Source of the DNA: Silanimonas sp021297925
GTDB lineage: Bacteria; Pseudomonadota; Gammaproteobacteria; Xanthomonadales; Xanthomonadaceae
Length of the DNA: 64,000 nt
Direction of reading: 5' to 3'
Assembly: GCA_027532825.1 (NCBI GenBank)
Contig: JAPZTL010000017.1
Span: 62,001 to 126,000, forward strand
In this document: positions 44,241-53,965 of the stretch, in pieces
Layout of the letters: each line of letters opens with the position of its first letter
Position numbering within the stretch: position 1 is the first letter of the stretch
Translations under genes and position numbers: made by a program
The notes under the pieces: model-generated
Seen by the model: the letters and a program-made list of their open reading frames with translations, nothing else
Told to the model about the DNA's origin: nothing
Database searches by the model: none

Positions 44241-46334
44241 ATGGCCGCCGTCCTCCCGCCCTTCAGCCGCACCCGCCAGTTGATCCAGCAGGGCGCCGTC
44301 GTGCCCCTCGTGCTGGTCGGCGTGCTGGCGATGATCGTGGTGCCGCTGCCGCCGCTGGCGCTGGACGTGCTGTTCACGCTGAACATCGCCGCCTCGCTGG
44401 TGGTGCTGCTGGCGGTGATCTACGTGAAGCGGCCGCTGGAGTTCTCGATCTTCCCGACCGTGCTGCTGCTGGTCACCCTGATGCGCCTGGCACTCAACGT
44501 GGCCTCCACCCGCGTGGTGCTCCTGCACGGCCACGAGGGCCATGACGCCGCCGGCCAGGTGATCGCCAGCTTCGGCGCCTTCGTGGTGGGCGGCAGCTTC
44601 GCGGTGGGTATCATCGTCTTCGCCATCCTGACGATCATCAATTTCATCGTCATCACCAAGGGCTCGACGCGCGTCTCGGAAGTGGCCGCGCGCTTCACCC
44701 TCGACGCCCTGCCCGGCAAGCAGATGGCCATCGACGCCGACCTCAACGCCGGCATCCTCACCCGCGAGGAGGCCAAGGCCCGGCGCGAGGAGGTGCGCGA
44801 GGAGGCCGACTTCTACGGCTCGATGGACGGCGCCGGCAAGTTCATCCGCGGCGACGCCATCGCCGGCATCCTGATCCTCTTCATCAACATCATCGGCGGC
44901 TTCGCGATCGGCATGCTGCAGCACGGCCTCTCGGCCGGCGACGCCGCCGAGACCTACATCCTGCTGGCCATCGGCGACGGCCTCGTCGCCCAGCTGCCGG
45001 CCCTGCTGGTCTCGACGGCGGTGGCGGTGATCGTCACCCGCGTGTCGCGCTCGCAGGACATGGGCCACGCGATGTTCGGGCAGGTGTTCGGCCAGTACCG
45101 AGCGCTGGCGGTGACGGCCGGCATCATCGGCTTCGTCGGCCTGATCCCCGGCATGCCGAACCTCGCCTTCCTGACCTTCGCGGCGGGCCTCGGCTACCTT
45201 GCGTGGGTGCTGTACCAGCGCGAACAGGCCGAGCGTGCGCGGGTGGCCGACGCGGCGGCGCGCGAGGCGCTGGCGCAGGCCACGCCCGGCGCGCCGAACC
45301 CGCAGGCCGAGCTGAGCTGGGAGGAGGTGCGACCGGTCGACGCGCTCGGCCTCGAAGTCGGCTTCCGGCTGATCCCGCTGGTCGACAAGGCGCAGGGCGG
45401 CGACCTGATGGCGCGCATCAAGGCCATCCGCCGCAAGCAGACGCAGGACCTCGGCTTCCTCGTGCCGCCGGTGCATATCCGCGACAACCTCGACCTGCCG
45501 CCGAACCAGTACCGCGTGCTGATCCATGGCGTGCCGGTCGCCGGCGGCGAGGTCCATCCCGATCGCGAGATGGCGCTGAACCCGGGCCAGGTCTTCGGCG
45601 AGATCGGCGGCATCCCCGGCCGCGACCCGGCCTTCGGCCTCGAGGCCGTCTGGGTGCAGACGGCGCAGCGCGCCCAGGCCGAATCGCTGGGCTACACCGT
45701 GGTCGACCCGGCGACGGTGATCGCCACCCACCTCTCGCACCTCGTCCGCGAGCACGCCAGCGAACTGCTGGGCCACGAGGAAGCGCAGGCCCTTCTCGAC
45801 ACCCTCAAGAAGGCCGCGCCCAAGCTGGTCGAGGACCTGACGCCGAAGACCCTGCCGCTGGCGGTGGTGGTGCGCGTGCTGCAGAACCTGCTCGCCGAGA
45901 AGGTGCCGGTGCGGCAGATCCGGCAGATCGCGGAAGCGCTCATCGAACACGGCGCCGCCACGCAGGACCCGGCGTCGCTGACGTCCGCGGTCCGCACCGC
46001 GCTGGGCCGCTTCATCGTCCAGGAGATCAACGGCATGGCGCCCGAGCTGCCGGTGTACACGCTGGCCCCGCCGCTGGAACGCATCTTGCAGGACTCGGTG
46101 AACGGGAACACGGCCGCGTTGGAGCCCAGCCTGGCCGAGCGCCTGCAGCAGAGCCTCGTCGATTGCGTGCAGCGCCAGGAGGCGCGCGGCGAACCGGCGG
46201 TCCTGCTGGTCCCGGGCGGCGTGCGCGGCGTGCTCTCGCGGATGTTCCGGCACGGGGTGCCGTCGCTGCAGGTGCTGGCCTACAGCGAAATCCCCGAGGA
46301 CAAGCGGCTGAAGCTGATCGGCTCGATCGGCTGA
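44241..46334 (+). CDS. flhA: Flagellar export gate protein FlhA
   Basis: FlhA is the nonameric export-gate protein whose cytoplasmic ring receives chaperone-cargo pairs. The 697-residue protein has about eight membrane helices in the first 330 residues with the conserved FHIPEP-type region (SIFPTVLLLVTLMRLALNVA, ARFTLDALPGKQMAIDADLNAG) and a large cytoplasmic domain with LGLEVGFRLIPLVD and VRVLQNLLAEKVPVRQIRQI. It is followed by flhF after 47 bases. Confidence 0.97.
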   Translation: MAAVLPPFSRTRQLIQQGAVVPLVLVGVLAMIVVPLPPLALDVLFTLNIAASLVVLLAVIYVKRPLEFSIFPTVLLLVTLMRLALNVASTRVVLLHGHEGHDAAGQVIASFGAFVVGGSFAVGIIVFAILTIINFIVITKGSTRVSEVAARFTLDALPGKQMAIDADLNAGILTREEAKARREEVREEADFYGSMDGAGKFIRGDAIAGILILFINIIGGFAIGMLQHGLSAGDAAETYILLAIGDGLVAQLPALLVSTAVAVIVTRVSRSQDMGHAMFGQVFGQYRALAVTAGIIGFVGLIPGMPNLAFLTFAAGLGYLAWVLYQREQAERARVADAAAREALAQATPGAPNPQAELSWEEVRPVDALGLEVGFRLIPLVDKAQGGDLMARIKAIRRKQTQDLGFLVPPVHIRDNLDLPPNQYRVLIHGVPVAGGEVHPDREMALNPGQVFGEIGGIPGRDPAFGLEAVWVQTAQRAQAESLGYTVVDPATVIATHLSHLVREHASELLGHEEAQALLDTLKKAAPKLVEDLTPKTLPLAVVVRVLQNLLAEKVPVRQIRQIAEALIEHGAATQDPASLTSAVRTALGRFIVQEINGMAPELPVYTLAPPLERILQDSVNGNTAALEPSLAERLQQSLVDCVQRQEARGEPAVLLVPGGVRGVLSRMFRHGVPSLQVLAYSEIPEDKRLKLIGSIG

Positions 46335-46381
46335 GGCCTTGAAACCACGGTTGCGGTCAGCAGGATTCGGAGAGAGCCACC

Positions 46382-47926
46382 ATGAAGATCAAGCGCTTCG
46401 TTGCCCCGGACATGAGGACGGTGCTGCGCATGGTCCGGGAGGAGCAGGGGCCGGACGCCGTCATCCTGAGCAACCGCCCGGTCGAGGGCGGCGTCGAGGT
46501 GGTCGCGGCCACCGACTACGACGAGAAACTGGCGCAGGACGCCCTGCGCTCCCTGCTGCCGCAGAAGCCCGCGACCGCACTCGACCAGGCCCGCGACGCC
46601 GATCCGGCCCTGCCCGACCAGCTGGCCCGCGCGATGCGCGGGACGGCCCCCGCGCCCGCTCCGGCCGAGCCCCCGGCCACCGCCACTGGCGCCGCCCCGG
46701 GTCGCCGCGCCGACTTCTCGGCGTTCCTCGCCGAGGCCAAGGAGCGTCTGGGGCGCAGCACCCCGTCGCCGGCCCCCCCCCGACCGGCCGTCCCGGCGGT
46801 TCCCGCCCCGTCGCCGCCGACCGGGCGCGCCACGTTCATGGATCCGGAGCCGCGTCGGGGCGTCGCGACCCCGGAGCGCCCCACCGCCGCACTGGCCGCG
46901 CCCGCGGCCACCGCTAGGGCCCCGGCGTCGGCGGCGTCGGCCATGACGGCGCACGAGCCGACCGACGAGGCCCCTCGCCCGCTGCCGCAGCCGGTCCGGA
47001 TCGCCCCGTGGGACGAGGACCCGAGCCTCGTCCAGGTCCGGGCCGAGCTGGCCGAGATGCGCCGGATGATGGAGCGCGAGATGCAGCAGATGGCCGGCGA
47101 GCGCCTCCGCGGCAGCCCGGGTCGCGCCGCGGCCCTGGATGCGCTCATCGGCTACGGCTGCGAGGACGCGCTGGCCCGCGAGGTCGCCGGCAGGATCCCG
47201 AAGGATGCCGACGCCGGACGCGCCCGCGGCCTGATGCTGGTCCAGCTGGCCCGGATGCTGCCGGTCGCCGGCTTCGATCCGCTGCGCACCCCGGGCATCG
47301 TCGCCCTGGTGGGCCCGACCGGTGCCGGCAAGACCACCACCCTCGCCAAGCTGGCCGCCCGCTACGCGGCCGAACACGGTGCGCGCGACGTCGCCCTGAT
47401 CACCACCGATACCCAGCGGCCCGGCGGCCGCGAGCAGCTGCACGCCTACGGCCGCCAGTTCGGGCTCACGGTCGTCGAGGCCGGCACCGAGGAGGCCCTG
47501 CACGAGGCCCTGCAGCGCCTGCGCGATTACCCGCTGGTCCTCGTCGACACGGCCGGACACGGGTCCCGGGACCGGGCGATGGTCGGCCAGCTGAACTGGT
47601 TGCGCCACGCCGGCAAGGTGCGGACGATGCTGGTCATGCCCGCCAACGCCCATAGCGCCGACCTGGACGAGGTGGTCCGCCGCTTCGGCTTCGTCGCGCC
47701 GGAAGCCGCCATCCTGACCAAGCTCGACGAGACCGGCCGCCTCGGCGCCGCGCTCTCGGTGCTGGTCCGCCACGGCCTGCCGCTGGCCTTCACGACCGAC
47801 GGCCAGCAGGTGCCGGAGGATCTCGATGCCGCCGATGCGAGCCACCTCGTGCTCAAGCTCGAGGAGTTGCGCCGCGCCGGCGACCGCCCGCCCGTGACCG
47901 CCGAGGATGCCGATGTCGCCGCCTGA
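46382..47926 (+). CDS. flhF: Flagellar placement GTPase FlhF
   Basis: FlhF is an SRP-type GTPase that sets the polar position of the flagellum. The 514-residue protein has a short conserved N-terminus (KIKRFVAPDMRTVLRMVREE), a Pro/Ala-rich spacer (about 75-200), and an NG domain with P-loop GPTGAGKTTT (Lys317), TTDTQRPGGREQLHAYG, LVDTAGHGSRD and LTKLDETGRLG. Together with FlhG it indicates a polar flagellum, usually single. The stop overlaps flhG. Confidence 0.95.
   Translation: MKIKRFVAPDMRTVLRMVREEQGPDAVILSNRPVEGGVEVVAATDYDEKLAQDALRSLLPQKPATALDQARDADPALPDQLARAMRGTAPAPAPAEPPATATGAAPGRRADFSAFLAEAKERLGRSTPSPAPPRPAVPAVPAPSPPTGRATFMDPEPRRGVATPERPTAALAAPAATARAPASAASAMTAHEPTDEAPRPLPQPVRIAPWDEDPSLVQVRAELAEMRRMMEREMQQMAGERLRGSPGRAAALDALIGYGCEDALAREVAGRIPKDADAGRARGLMLVQLARMLPVAGFDPLRTPGIVALVGPTGAGKTTTLAKLAARYAAEHGARDVALITTDTQRPGGREQLHAYGRQFGLTVVEAGTEEALHEALQRLRDYPLVLVDTAGHGSRDRAMVGQLNWLRHAGKVRTMLVMPANAHSADLDEVVRRFGFVAPEAAILTKLDETGRLGAALSVLVRHGLPLAFTTDGQQVPEDLDAADASHLVLKLEELRRAGDRPPVTAEDADVAA
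47903..47906 (+). promoter_or_regulatory. Shine-Dalgarno deciding the flhG start
   Basis: GAGG is immediately adjacent to the ATG at 47907 but six bases from the in-frame ATG at 47913. Normal spacing favours 47913. Confidence 0.5.
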
Positions 47927-48755
47927 TCCCCGCCCCGGTCCGGTCCGCGTCGTCGCCGTCGCCTCCGGCAAGGGGGGCGTGGGCAAGACCAACGTCTCGG
48001 TCAACCTGGCCACCGCGCTGGCCGCGCTCGGCGAGCAGGTCATGCTCCTCGACGCCGACTTCGGGCTGGCCAACGTCGACGTCCTGCTCGGCCTGACGCC
48101 GAAACAGACCCTGGCCGACGTCGTCGCCGGCCGCGCCGTCCTGGAGGACGTGATCCTGCCGGGACCGAAGGGCGTCCGCATCGTGCCGTCGGCCTCGGGC
48201 AAACGGCACATGGCCGAGATGACCCCGGCGGAGCATGCCGGCATCGTGCAGGCCGTCAGTACCTACGACGGCCCGCTCGACACCCTGGTCGTCGACACCG
48301 CCGCCGGCATCAACGACGCGGTCCTGACCTTCTGCCAGGCCGCGCAGGAGGTGCTGGTCGTGGTCTGCGACGAGCCGGCCTCGATCACCGACGCCTACGC
48401 CCTCGTCAAGCTCCTCGCCCGCGAGCGCGGCCTGCTGCGCGTCCACGTCGTCGCCAACATGGTGCGCAGCCCCGTCGAGGGCCGCGCCCTGTACGACAAG
48501 CTCGCCCGCGTGGTCGAACGCTTCCTTCCGGAAGCCTCCCTCGCCTACCTCGGCGCCGTGCCTCAGGACGAGCAACTCCGCCGCGCGGTCCAGAAGCAGA
48601 AGCCCGTGGTCGAGGCCTTCCCGGCCGCGCCGGCCGCAGCCGCCTTCCGCGAGATCGCCACCCGCATCCATCGCTGGGCGCGCCCGTCCGCGCCGCGCGG
48701 GCACGTGGAGTTCTTCGTGGAGCGCATGGTGGAGGCCGGAGGAGCGCGCGCATGA
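47913..48755 (+). CDS. flhG: Flagellar number control ATPase FlhG (FleN/YlxH)
   Basis: FlhG is a MinD/ParA-like ATPase that limits flagellar number, in Pseudomonas by opposing the activator FleQ. The 280-residue protein has the deviant Walker A SGKGGVGKTN, DADFGLANVDVLLGL, VDTAAGIND and DEPASITDAYALVK, typical of the FlhG branch. It overlaps flhF upstream and fliA downstream (ATGA). Confidence 0.94.
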   Translation: MSPPDPRPGPVRVVAVASGKGGVGKTNVSVNLATALAALGEQVMLLDADFGLANVDVLLGLTPKQTLADVVAGRAVLEDVILPGPKGVRIVPSASGKRHMAEMTPAEHAGIVQAVSTYDGPLDTLVVDTAAGINDAVLTFCQAAQEVLVVVCDEPASITDAYALVKLLARERGLLRVHVVANMVRSPVEGRALYDKLARVVERFLPEASLAYLGAVPQDEQLRRAVQKQKPVVEAFPAAPAAAAFREIATRIHRWARPSAPRGHVEFFVERMVEAGGARA

Positions 48756-49504
48756 TCGCCCCCGCCGCCCAGTACCGCGCCGTGCAGCGCAGCGCCTCGG
48801 CGGAAGTCGTGGAGCGCCATACGGACCTGGTGCGGCGCATCGCGCACCACCTCGCGGCGCGTCTGCCCGCCAGCGTCGAGGTCGACGACCTCGTGCAGGC
48901 CGGCATGCTCGGCCTGATCGAGGCGGCGCGGAATTTCGACAGCGAGCAGGGCGCCAGCTTCGAGACCTACGCCTCGATCCGCATCCGCGGGGCGATGATC
49001 GACGAGATCCGCAAGGGCGACTGGACCCCGCGCTCGGTGCACCGCCGCAGCCGCGAGGCCGCCGAGGCCACCCGCCGGATCGAACAGGCCACCGGCCGTG
49101 CCGCCAGCGCCGGCGAAGTCGCGCAAGCCCTCGGCCTCGCCCCCGAGGAGTACGCCCGCCTCCTCGAGGACGCCGTGTCCGGCCAGGTCCTGAGCCTTGA
49201 TTCCCACATCGAGGACCACGGCGAGGTGGGGGTCGTCGCCCCCGGCCACTATTCCCCGGAGCGCCAGCTGCAGGCGGCCGAGTTCCGGGAGGAACTGGCC
49301 GCGGCCATCGGCCAGCTCCCCGAGCGCGAGCAGCTCGTGCTGTCCCTGTACTACGAGCAGGAGCTGAACCTTCGCGAGATCGGCGCCGTGCTCGGCGTCT
49401 CGGAATCCCGGGTCTGCCAGGTCCACGGCCAGGCCATGCTCCGGCTCCGGGCCCGTTTAGGAGACTTCGGTTCTGCCGATAGCAGCACGGAGGGGGCCGC
49501 CTAG
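48752..49504 (+). CDS. fliA: Flagellar sigma factor FliA (sigma-28)
   Basis: FliA directs late flagellar and chemotaxis gene transcription. The 250-residue protein has region 2 (DLVQAGMLGLIEAARNFD, GASFETYASIRIRGAMIDEIR), region 3 and region 4 (REQLVLSLYYEQELNLREIGAVLGVSESRV, split here only for description) at normal positions. It overlaps flhG. The chemotaxis genes follow 79 bases later. No sigma-28 promoter consensus was recognised in that gap. Confidence 0.96.
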   Translation: MIAPAAQYRAVQRSASAEVVERHTDLVRRIAHHLAARLPASVEVDDLVQAGMLGLIEAARNFDSEQGASFETYASIRIRGAMIDEIRKGDWTPRSVHRRSREAAEATRRIEQATGRAASAGEVAQALGLAPEEYARLLEDAVSGQVLSLDSHIEDHGEVGVVAPGHYSPERQLQAAEFREELAAAIGQLPEREQLVLSLYYEQELNLREIGAVLGVSESRVCQVHGQAMLRLRARLGDFGSADSSTEGAA

Positions 49505-49583
49505 CGGTCCTACACTCCGGCTGTCCGCCGGAGATCGCCCGGCCGCATCCGCCCCGTTCCCCGTTCCTTCCCCGAGGCACCCG

Positions 49584-49976
49584 ATGAACAAGAACATGCG
49601 CATCCTGGTCGTGGACGATTTCTCGACGATGCGACGCATCGTCAAGAACCTGCTCGCCGACCTGGGCTTCACCAACACGTCCGAGGCCGAGGACGGGGGA
49701 GCGGCCTTCACGTTGCTCAAGCAGGGCGGGTTCGACTTCGTCGTCACCGACTGGAACATGCCGGGCGTCACCGGCATCGAGCTGCTGAAGATGATCCGCG
49801 CCGACGACAAGCTGAAGACCCTGCCGGTGCTGATGGTGACCGCGGAGGCCAAGCGCGAGCAGATCATCGAAGCGGCGCAGGCCGGCGTGAATGGCTACAT
49901 CATCAAGCCGTTCACCGCGGCCACGCTGCAGGAAAAACTCAACAAGATCTTCGAGCGCCTCGGCAGCGCGGCATGA
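49584..49976 (+). CDS. cheY: Chemotaxis response regulator CheY (first cluster)
   Basis: A 130-residue single receiver domain very like enterobacterial CheY: acid residues in VVDDFSTMRRIVKNLL, phospho-acceptor Asp56 in VVTDWNMPG, MVTAEAKREQI with the conserved Thr, and Lys in IIKPFTAATL. Phosphorylated CheY binds FliM and changes motor direction. cheZ overlaps its stop (ATGA), and cheA follows. Confidence 0.96.
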   Translation: MNKNMRILVVDDFSTMRRIVKNLLADLGFTNTSEAEDGGAAFTLLKQGGFDFVVTDWNMPGVTGIELLKMIRADDKLKTLPVLMVTAEAKREQIIEAAQAGVNGYIIKPFTAATLQEKLNKIFERLGSAA

Positions 49977-50590
49977 GCGCCACCCCCTCCCGGGAGGAGA
50001 TCGCCGCGCACCTGCGCGCCGCGCTGGCCGCCATCGGGTCGGCGGACGACGTCGCGCTGAAGGACGAACTGCGCACCATCGTCGAATGGCAGGAGCAACC
50101 CCTGCTGGCCGGCCTGGCCAGGCTCAGCCAGCAGCTCGGGGAAGCCCTCGGGGAGCTGCCCGTCGTGGACGCGGCGGTGGGGGAGCTGCCCGACGCCTGC
50201 GCCCGGCTCGAGCATGCGGTGGCGATGACCGAACAGGCCGCCAACCGCACCCTGGACCTCGTCGAGGACTCCCAGAAGCTCATGGAGCGCCTCCTCGTGC
50301 CCAGCCACGACCACGAGGCCCTGCTGCGCCAGCTGCGCGGCAACCTCTCGGAGATGGCCCTCGCCCAGAGCTACCAGGACCTCACCGGCCAGATCATCCG
50401 CAAGGTCGCGGGCATCGTCCGCGGGGTCCACGACCAACTGACCGCCATGGGCCTGCCGCCCGGCGGCACCGCCGCCCGCCGCCGCGCCGAGGATCTGCTC
50501 GCCGGGTCCGGCCCGAGTCTTGCAGGGATCGACAAGCCGGCGGCCTCGCAGCAGGACGCCGACGACCTGCTGTCCGACCTCGGCATCTGA
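49973..50590 (+). CDS. cheZ: Chemotaxis phosphatase CheZ
   Basis: CheZ removes phosphate from CheY. The 205-residue helical protein has the catalytic DxxxQ in YQDLTGQIIRKV (Asp136, Gln140) and a C-terminal CheY-binding helix SQQDADDLLSDLGI. A flexible linker (about 165-190) separates the two. This terminal helix resembles the FliM N-terminal peptide and the repeats of the ParP-like protein encoded downstream. Confidence 0.93.
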   Translation: MSATPSREEIAAHLRAALAAIGSADDVALKDELRTIVEWQEQPLLAGLARLSQQLGEALGELPVVDAAVGELPDACARLEHAVAMTEQAANRTLDLVEDSQKLMERLLVPSHDHEALLRQLRGNLSEMALAQSYQDLTGQIIRKVAGIVRGVHDQLTAMGLPPGGTAARRRAEDLLAGSGPSLAGIDKPAASQQDADDLLSDLGI

Positions 50591-50600
50591 AGGAGCGCCC

Positions 50601-52256
50601 ATGGCCGCCATCTCGCCCGACATCGCCGCCGACTTCCTCGTCGAAGCCGGCGAGATCCTCGAGCGCCTCGGCGAGCAGCTCGTGCAGCTCGAGCAGGCCG
50701 CGGACGACAAGGGGCTGCTGAATGCGGTCTTCCGCGGCTTCCACACCATCAAGGGCGGTGCCGGTTTCCTTGGCCTCGTGCCGATGGTCGAGCTCTGCCA
50801 CGCCCTCGAGGATGCGTTCGACAAGGCCCGCGACGGCAAGATCCTTCTCGACGACGACGCCTTCGATTACGCCCAGCGCTGCCTCGACGCGTTGACCGCG
50901 CAGATGGCCGCGCTCGGCGCCGGGCAACCTCTCGCGCCCGCCGACCCGGACCTGATCGCCGCGGTCAAGGCGTGGGCGTCCGGCGAGGCCGCCCAGAAGC
51001 CGAAGGCCGCCGCGCCGAAGGCGACGCCCGGCAAGCCCGCCGCCGCGGCCGGCGCCAAGGCCGGCAAGGGGGGCGGCGACACCGAGCAGACGGTCCGCGT
51101 CGACACCAAGCGGCTGGACGCCATCGTCAACCTCACCGGCGAGCTGGTGCTGGCGCGCAACCGCCTGAAGGTGCTGCGCGACAAGTTCAAGGACGAGGAC
51201 CTGCACCGCGCGGTCACCGCCCTCGACCACGCCACGGCTCGCCTGCAGGGTTCAGTGATGCGCACCCGCATGCAGCCGGTCAGCCGGGTGTTCCAGCGCT
51301 TCCCGAAGATGGCCCGCGACGTCGCCCGCCAGCTCGAGAAGCAGGTCGAACTCACCCTCGAGGGCGCGGAGACCGAACTCGACCGCAACCTCGTCGAGGC
51401 CCTCGCCGACCCGCTGGTCCACCTCGTCCGCAACGCCATCGACCACGGCATCGAGAAGCCCGCCGTGCGCGAGGCCAACGGCAAGCCGGCGATGGGACAG
51501 GTGGTGCTCTCCGCCCGCCAGGAGGGCGACCACGTCGCCATCGAGATCCGCGACGACGGCGGCGGCATGGACCCTGAGAAGCTGCGCGGCAAGGCCGTCG
51601 AGAAGGGCCTGCTCGCGCCGGAGGCCGCCGCCCGGCTCGGCTCGGAGGAATGCTTCCAGCTGATCTTCCTGCCCGGGTTCTCGACCAAGGTCGAGGTCAC
51701 CGACATTTCCGGCCGCGGCGTCGGCATGGACGTCGTGCAGTCCAAGATCCGCGAGCTTTCCGGCCAGATCCAGATCCAGTCCGAGCTCGGCCAAGGCTCG
51801 CGGTTCACCATCACGGTGCCGCTGACGCTGGCGATCCTGCCCACCCTGCTGGTGCGGATCGGGGGAACGGCCTACGCGTTGCCGCTGTCGCGCGTGGTCG
51901 AGGTGCTGCCGATGCCGGTCCGCAAGCCGGACTACGTCGACGGCCAGCCGGTGCTCGACCTGCGCTCCACCACTCTGCCGCTGATCTGGCTCCGCGCCTG
52001 GTTGCGGCTGCCGGCCCACGCGGGCTCGGAGGTGATCGTCGTGCTGCAGAGCGGCGACTTCCGCTACGGGCTCGTCGTCGACCAGGTCCGCGGCCGCGAG
52101 GAGGTCGTCATCAAGGCGCTGCCCAAGCGGGTGCGCGGCCTCGCCGGCTACGCCGGCGCCACCCTGATCGGCGACGGGACGCTCGCGATGATCATGGACG
52201 TCGACGGCATCCAGCGCAGCGCGACCGGCGGCGGGCACCGCCTCAAGCGGGCCTGA
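50601..52256 (+). CDS. cheA: Chemotaxis histidine kinase CheA (first cluster)
   Basis: A 551-residue CheA: an HPt domain with phospho-His48 in FHTIKGGAGFLG, an Ala/Lys-rich linker (about 130-165), dimerisation domain (LDAIVNLTGELVLARNRL), HATPase domain (HLVRNAIDHGIE, DDGGGMDP, GRGVGMDVV) and CheW-like regulatory domain (LLVRIGGTAYALPLSRVVE). A separate CheY-binding P2 domain is not evident, so the protein is shorter than the 650-residue enterobacterial type. AAGGAG precedes the ATG at 50601. Confidence 0.95.
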   Translation: MAAISPDIAADFLVEAGEILERLGEQLVQLEQAADDKGLLNAVFRGFHTIKGGAGFLGLVPMVELCHALEDAFDKARDGKILLDDDAFDYAQRCLDALTAQMAALGAGQPLAPADPDLIAAVKAWASGEAAQKPKAAAPKATPGKPAAAAGAKAGKGGGDTEQTVRVDTKRLDAIVNLTGELVLARNRLKVLRDKFKDEDLHRAVTALDHATARLQGSVMRTRMQPVSRVFQRFPKMARDVARQLEKQVELTLEGAETELDRNLVEALADPLVHLVRNAIDHGIEKPAVREANGKPAMGQVVLSARQEGDHVAIEIRDDGGGMDPEKLRGKAVEKGLLAPEAAARLGSEECFQLIFLPGFSTKVEVTDISGRGVGMDVVQSKIRELSGQIQIQSELGQGSRFTITVPLTLAILPTLLVRIGGTAYALPLSRVVEVLPMPVRKPDYVDGQPVLDLRSTTLPLIWLRAWLRLPAHAGSEVIVVLQSGDFRYGLVVDQVRGREEVVIKALPKRVRGLAGYAGATLIGDGTLAMIMDVDGIQRSATGGGHRLKRA

Positions 52257-52260
52257 GCGT

Positions 52261-53001
52261 ATGGATGTCCTGAGCCTCGCGGGACTGGTGCTGGCGCTGG
52301 TCGCCGTGGTCGGCGGCGCGGCGGCGAAGGGCGCCGGCCTCTCCGCCCTGTGGAACTTCGCGGCGTTCCTGATCGTCATCGTCGGCACGCTGGGGGCGGT
52401 CCTGCTGCAGAGCGGTCTGCCGACCTTCCGGCGCGCCACCCGCATCGCCCGTTGGATCGTGCAGCCGCCGCCGGACAACCGCCGCCAGCTGATCCGTCAG
52501 GTCGCCGACTGGGCCACGCTCGCCCGCAAGCAGGGCCTGCTCGGCCTCGAGTCGCAGGTCGCCCGCCAGTCCGACCGGTTCGTCGCCAAGGGCCTGCAGA
52601 TGCTGGTCGACGGCGTCGAGCCCGAGGCCCTGCGCCACATGCTCGAGATCGAGATGCACGCCGAGGAGCAGGCCGACCTCGCCGCCGCCCGCGTCTTCGA
52701 GTCGGCGGGCATCTACGCCCCCACGCTGGGCATCGTCGGCGCCGTGCTGGGACTGATGGCGGTGATGAAGAACCTCGCCGACCCCTCGAAGCTCGGCGCC
52801 GGCATCGCCGCGGCCTTCACCGCGACGATCTACGGCATCGCGTCCGCGAACTGCCTGTTCCTCCCCGCGGCCAACAAGCTGAAGGCGATCATCCGCCGCC
52901 GCGCGGTCGACCGCGAGTTGGTCATCGAAGGCCTCGTGTCCATCGCCCACGGCGAGAACCCGCGCAACATCGAGGCCCGGCTGGGCGGCTTCGTGCACTG
53001 A
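52261..53001 (+). CDS. motC: Flagellar motor stator protein MotC (MotA family)
   Basis: A 246-residue MotA-type stator subunit with four helices: two N-terminal (about 4-22 and 30-50) and two C-terminal (AGIYAPTLGIVGAVLGLMAVM and IAAAFTATIYGIASANCLFLP). The charged cytoplasmic loop between contains helices that contact FliG. In Pseudomonas the motC-motD pair next to cheA is the second stator and supports movement on surfaces. No motA/motB pair is in this window. Confidence 0.92.
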   Translation: MDVLSLAGLVLALVAVVGGAAAKGAGLSALWNFAAFLIVIVGTLGAVLLQSGLPTFRRATRIARWIVQPPPDNRRQLIRQVADWATLARKQGLLGLESQVARQSDRFVAKGLQMLVDGVEPEALRHMLEIEMHAEEQADLAAARVFESAGIYAPTLGIVGAVLGLMAVMKNLADPSKLGAGIAAAFTATIYGIASANCLFLPAANKLKAIIRRRAVDRELVIEGLVSIAHGENPRNIEARLGGFVH

Positions 53002-53008
53002 GCCCTTG

Positions 53009-53965
53009 ATGGCCCGCCGCGTCCACCACGACGAACACGAGAACCACGAGGCCTGGGCCATTCCCTATGGCGACCTGGTCACGCTGCTGCTCGCGTTCTT
53101 CGTCGTGATGTACGCCATTTCCACCCTCAACGAAGGCAAGTACCGGGTGATGTCGAACTCGATCCGGCAGGCCTTCGACGGATCGCCGGCCCCCCCCTCC
53201 GTCATCGGACCGGCGGTGGCCGGCCCGCTCGCGGCCAGCGCGCTGATCGGCACTCCGGGGGCCTCGACGCTGATCTCGCTGTCCGACCAGATCCGCGCGG
53301 ACCTGCCCATCGACCCGATCCTGCAGGCGCGCGCCCGCGAAGCGGCCCTGCAGGTCGGGGCCCAGCTGGACGCCATCCAGTCGCAGGTCGAGCGGGCGCT
53401 GGGCCCGCTGATTCTGGCCGATCAGGTCACGGTGTCCCGCCAGGGCCTCTGGATCGAGGTCAACATCCGCGCCGACGTGTTCTTCGCCTCCGGCTCGGCC
53501 GCGCTGTCGATGCCGGCCCGCGAGGCCATCGTCCGGCTCGCCGGCGTGCTGCGCGAGTTGCCGAACGAACTCCGCGTCGAGGGCCACACCGACGACCAGC
53601 CGATCGCCAGCGCGGTCTTTCCTTCGAACTGGGAGCTCTCCGGCGGGCGGGCGGCCAGCGTGATCCGCCTGCTCGAGGAGCGTGGGGTCGACCCGCGCCG
53701 CATGGCCGCCATCGGCTACGGCGAGAAGCGGCCGATCGCCGCGAACGCGACGCCCGAGGGCCGCGCCGCGAACCGGCGCGTGGTGCTCGTCATCCTCGCC
53801 ACGCCCGGCGACGATCAAGAAAACGCCCGTTCGGCCGTTCAGCCGGAGAGGGGCGTGCCGTCCGCGACCGCCACGCCGGCGGCCGGGCCGGCCCGAGCCG
53901 CGCCCGCGGCGGAGCCTCCGTCGCCGGTCTCGATCGCGCAACCGCTGCCGCAGGAGGAGCGCTGA
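53009..53965 (+). CDS. motD: Flagellar motor stator protein MotD (MotB family)
   Basis: A 318-residue MotB-type subunit: a basic N-terminus, one membrane helix with the proton-carrying Asp in PYGDLVTLLLAFFVVMYAIS (residues about 18-37), a plug/linker, and an OmpA-like peptidoglycan-binding domain (DVFFASGSAALS, RVEGHTDDQPI, NWELSGGRAASVIRLL, GYGEKRPIAAN). A Pro/Ala-rich tail follows. The ATG at 53009 is preferred over the TTG at 53006. Confidence 0.93.
   Translation: MARRVHHDEHENHEAWAIPYGDLVTLLLAFFVVMYAISTLNEGKYRVMSNSIRQAFDGSPAPPSVIGPAVAGPLAASALIGTPGASTLISLSDQIRADLPIDPILQARAREAALQVGAQLDAIQSQVERALGPLILADQVTVSRQGLWIEVNIRADVFFASGSAALSMPAREAIVRLAGVLRELPNELRVEGHTDDQPIASAVFPSNWELSGGRAASVIRLLEERGVDPRRMAAIGYGEKRPIAANATPEGRAANRRVVLVILATPGDDQENARSAVQPERGVPSATATPAAGPARAAPAAEPPSPVSIAQPLPQEER

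Noticed and set aside
46335..46381. Sigma-54 site before flhF
   Set aside because: The AACCACGGTTGCGG stretch lacks the GG element at correct spacing; flhF probably reads from the flhA promoter.
49505..49583. Terminator or sigma-28 promoter between fliA and cheY
   Set aside because: Only a 7-bp hairpin (CTCCGGC/GCCGGAG) without T tract was seen, and no TAAA...GCCGATAA-type promoter.
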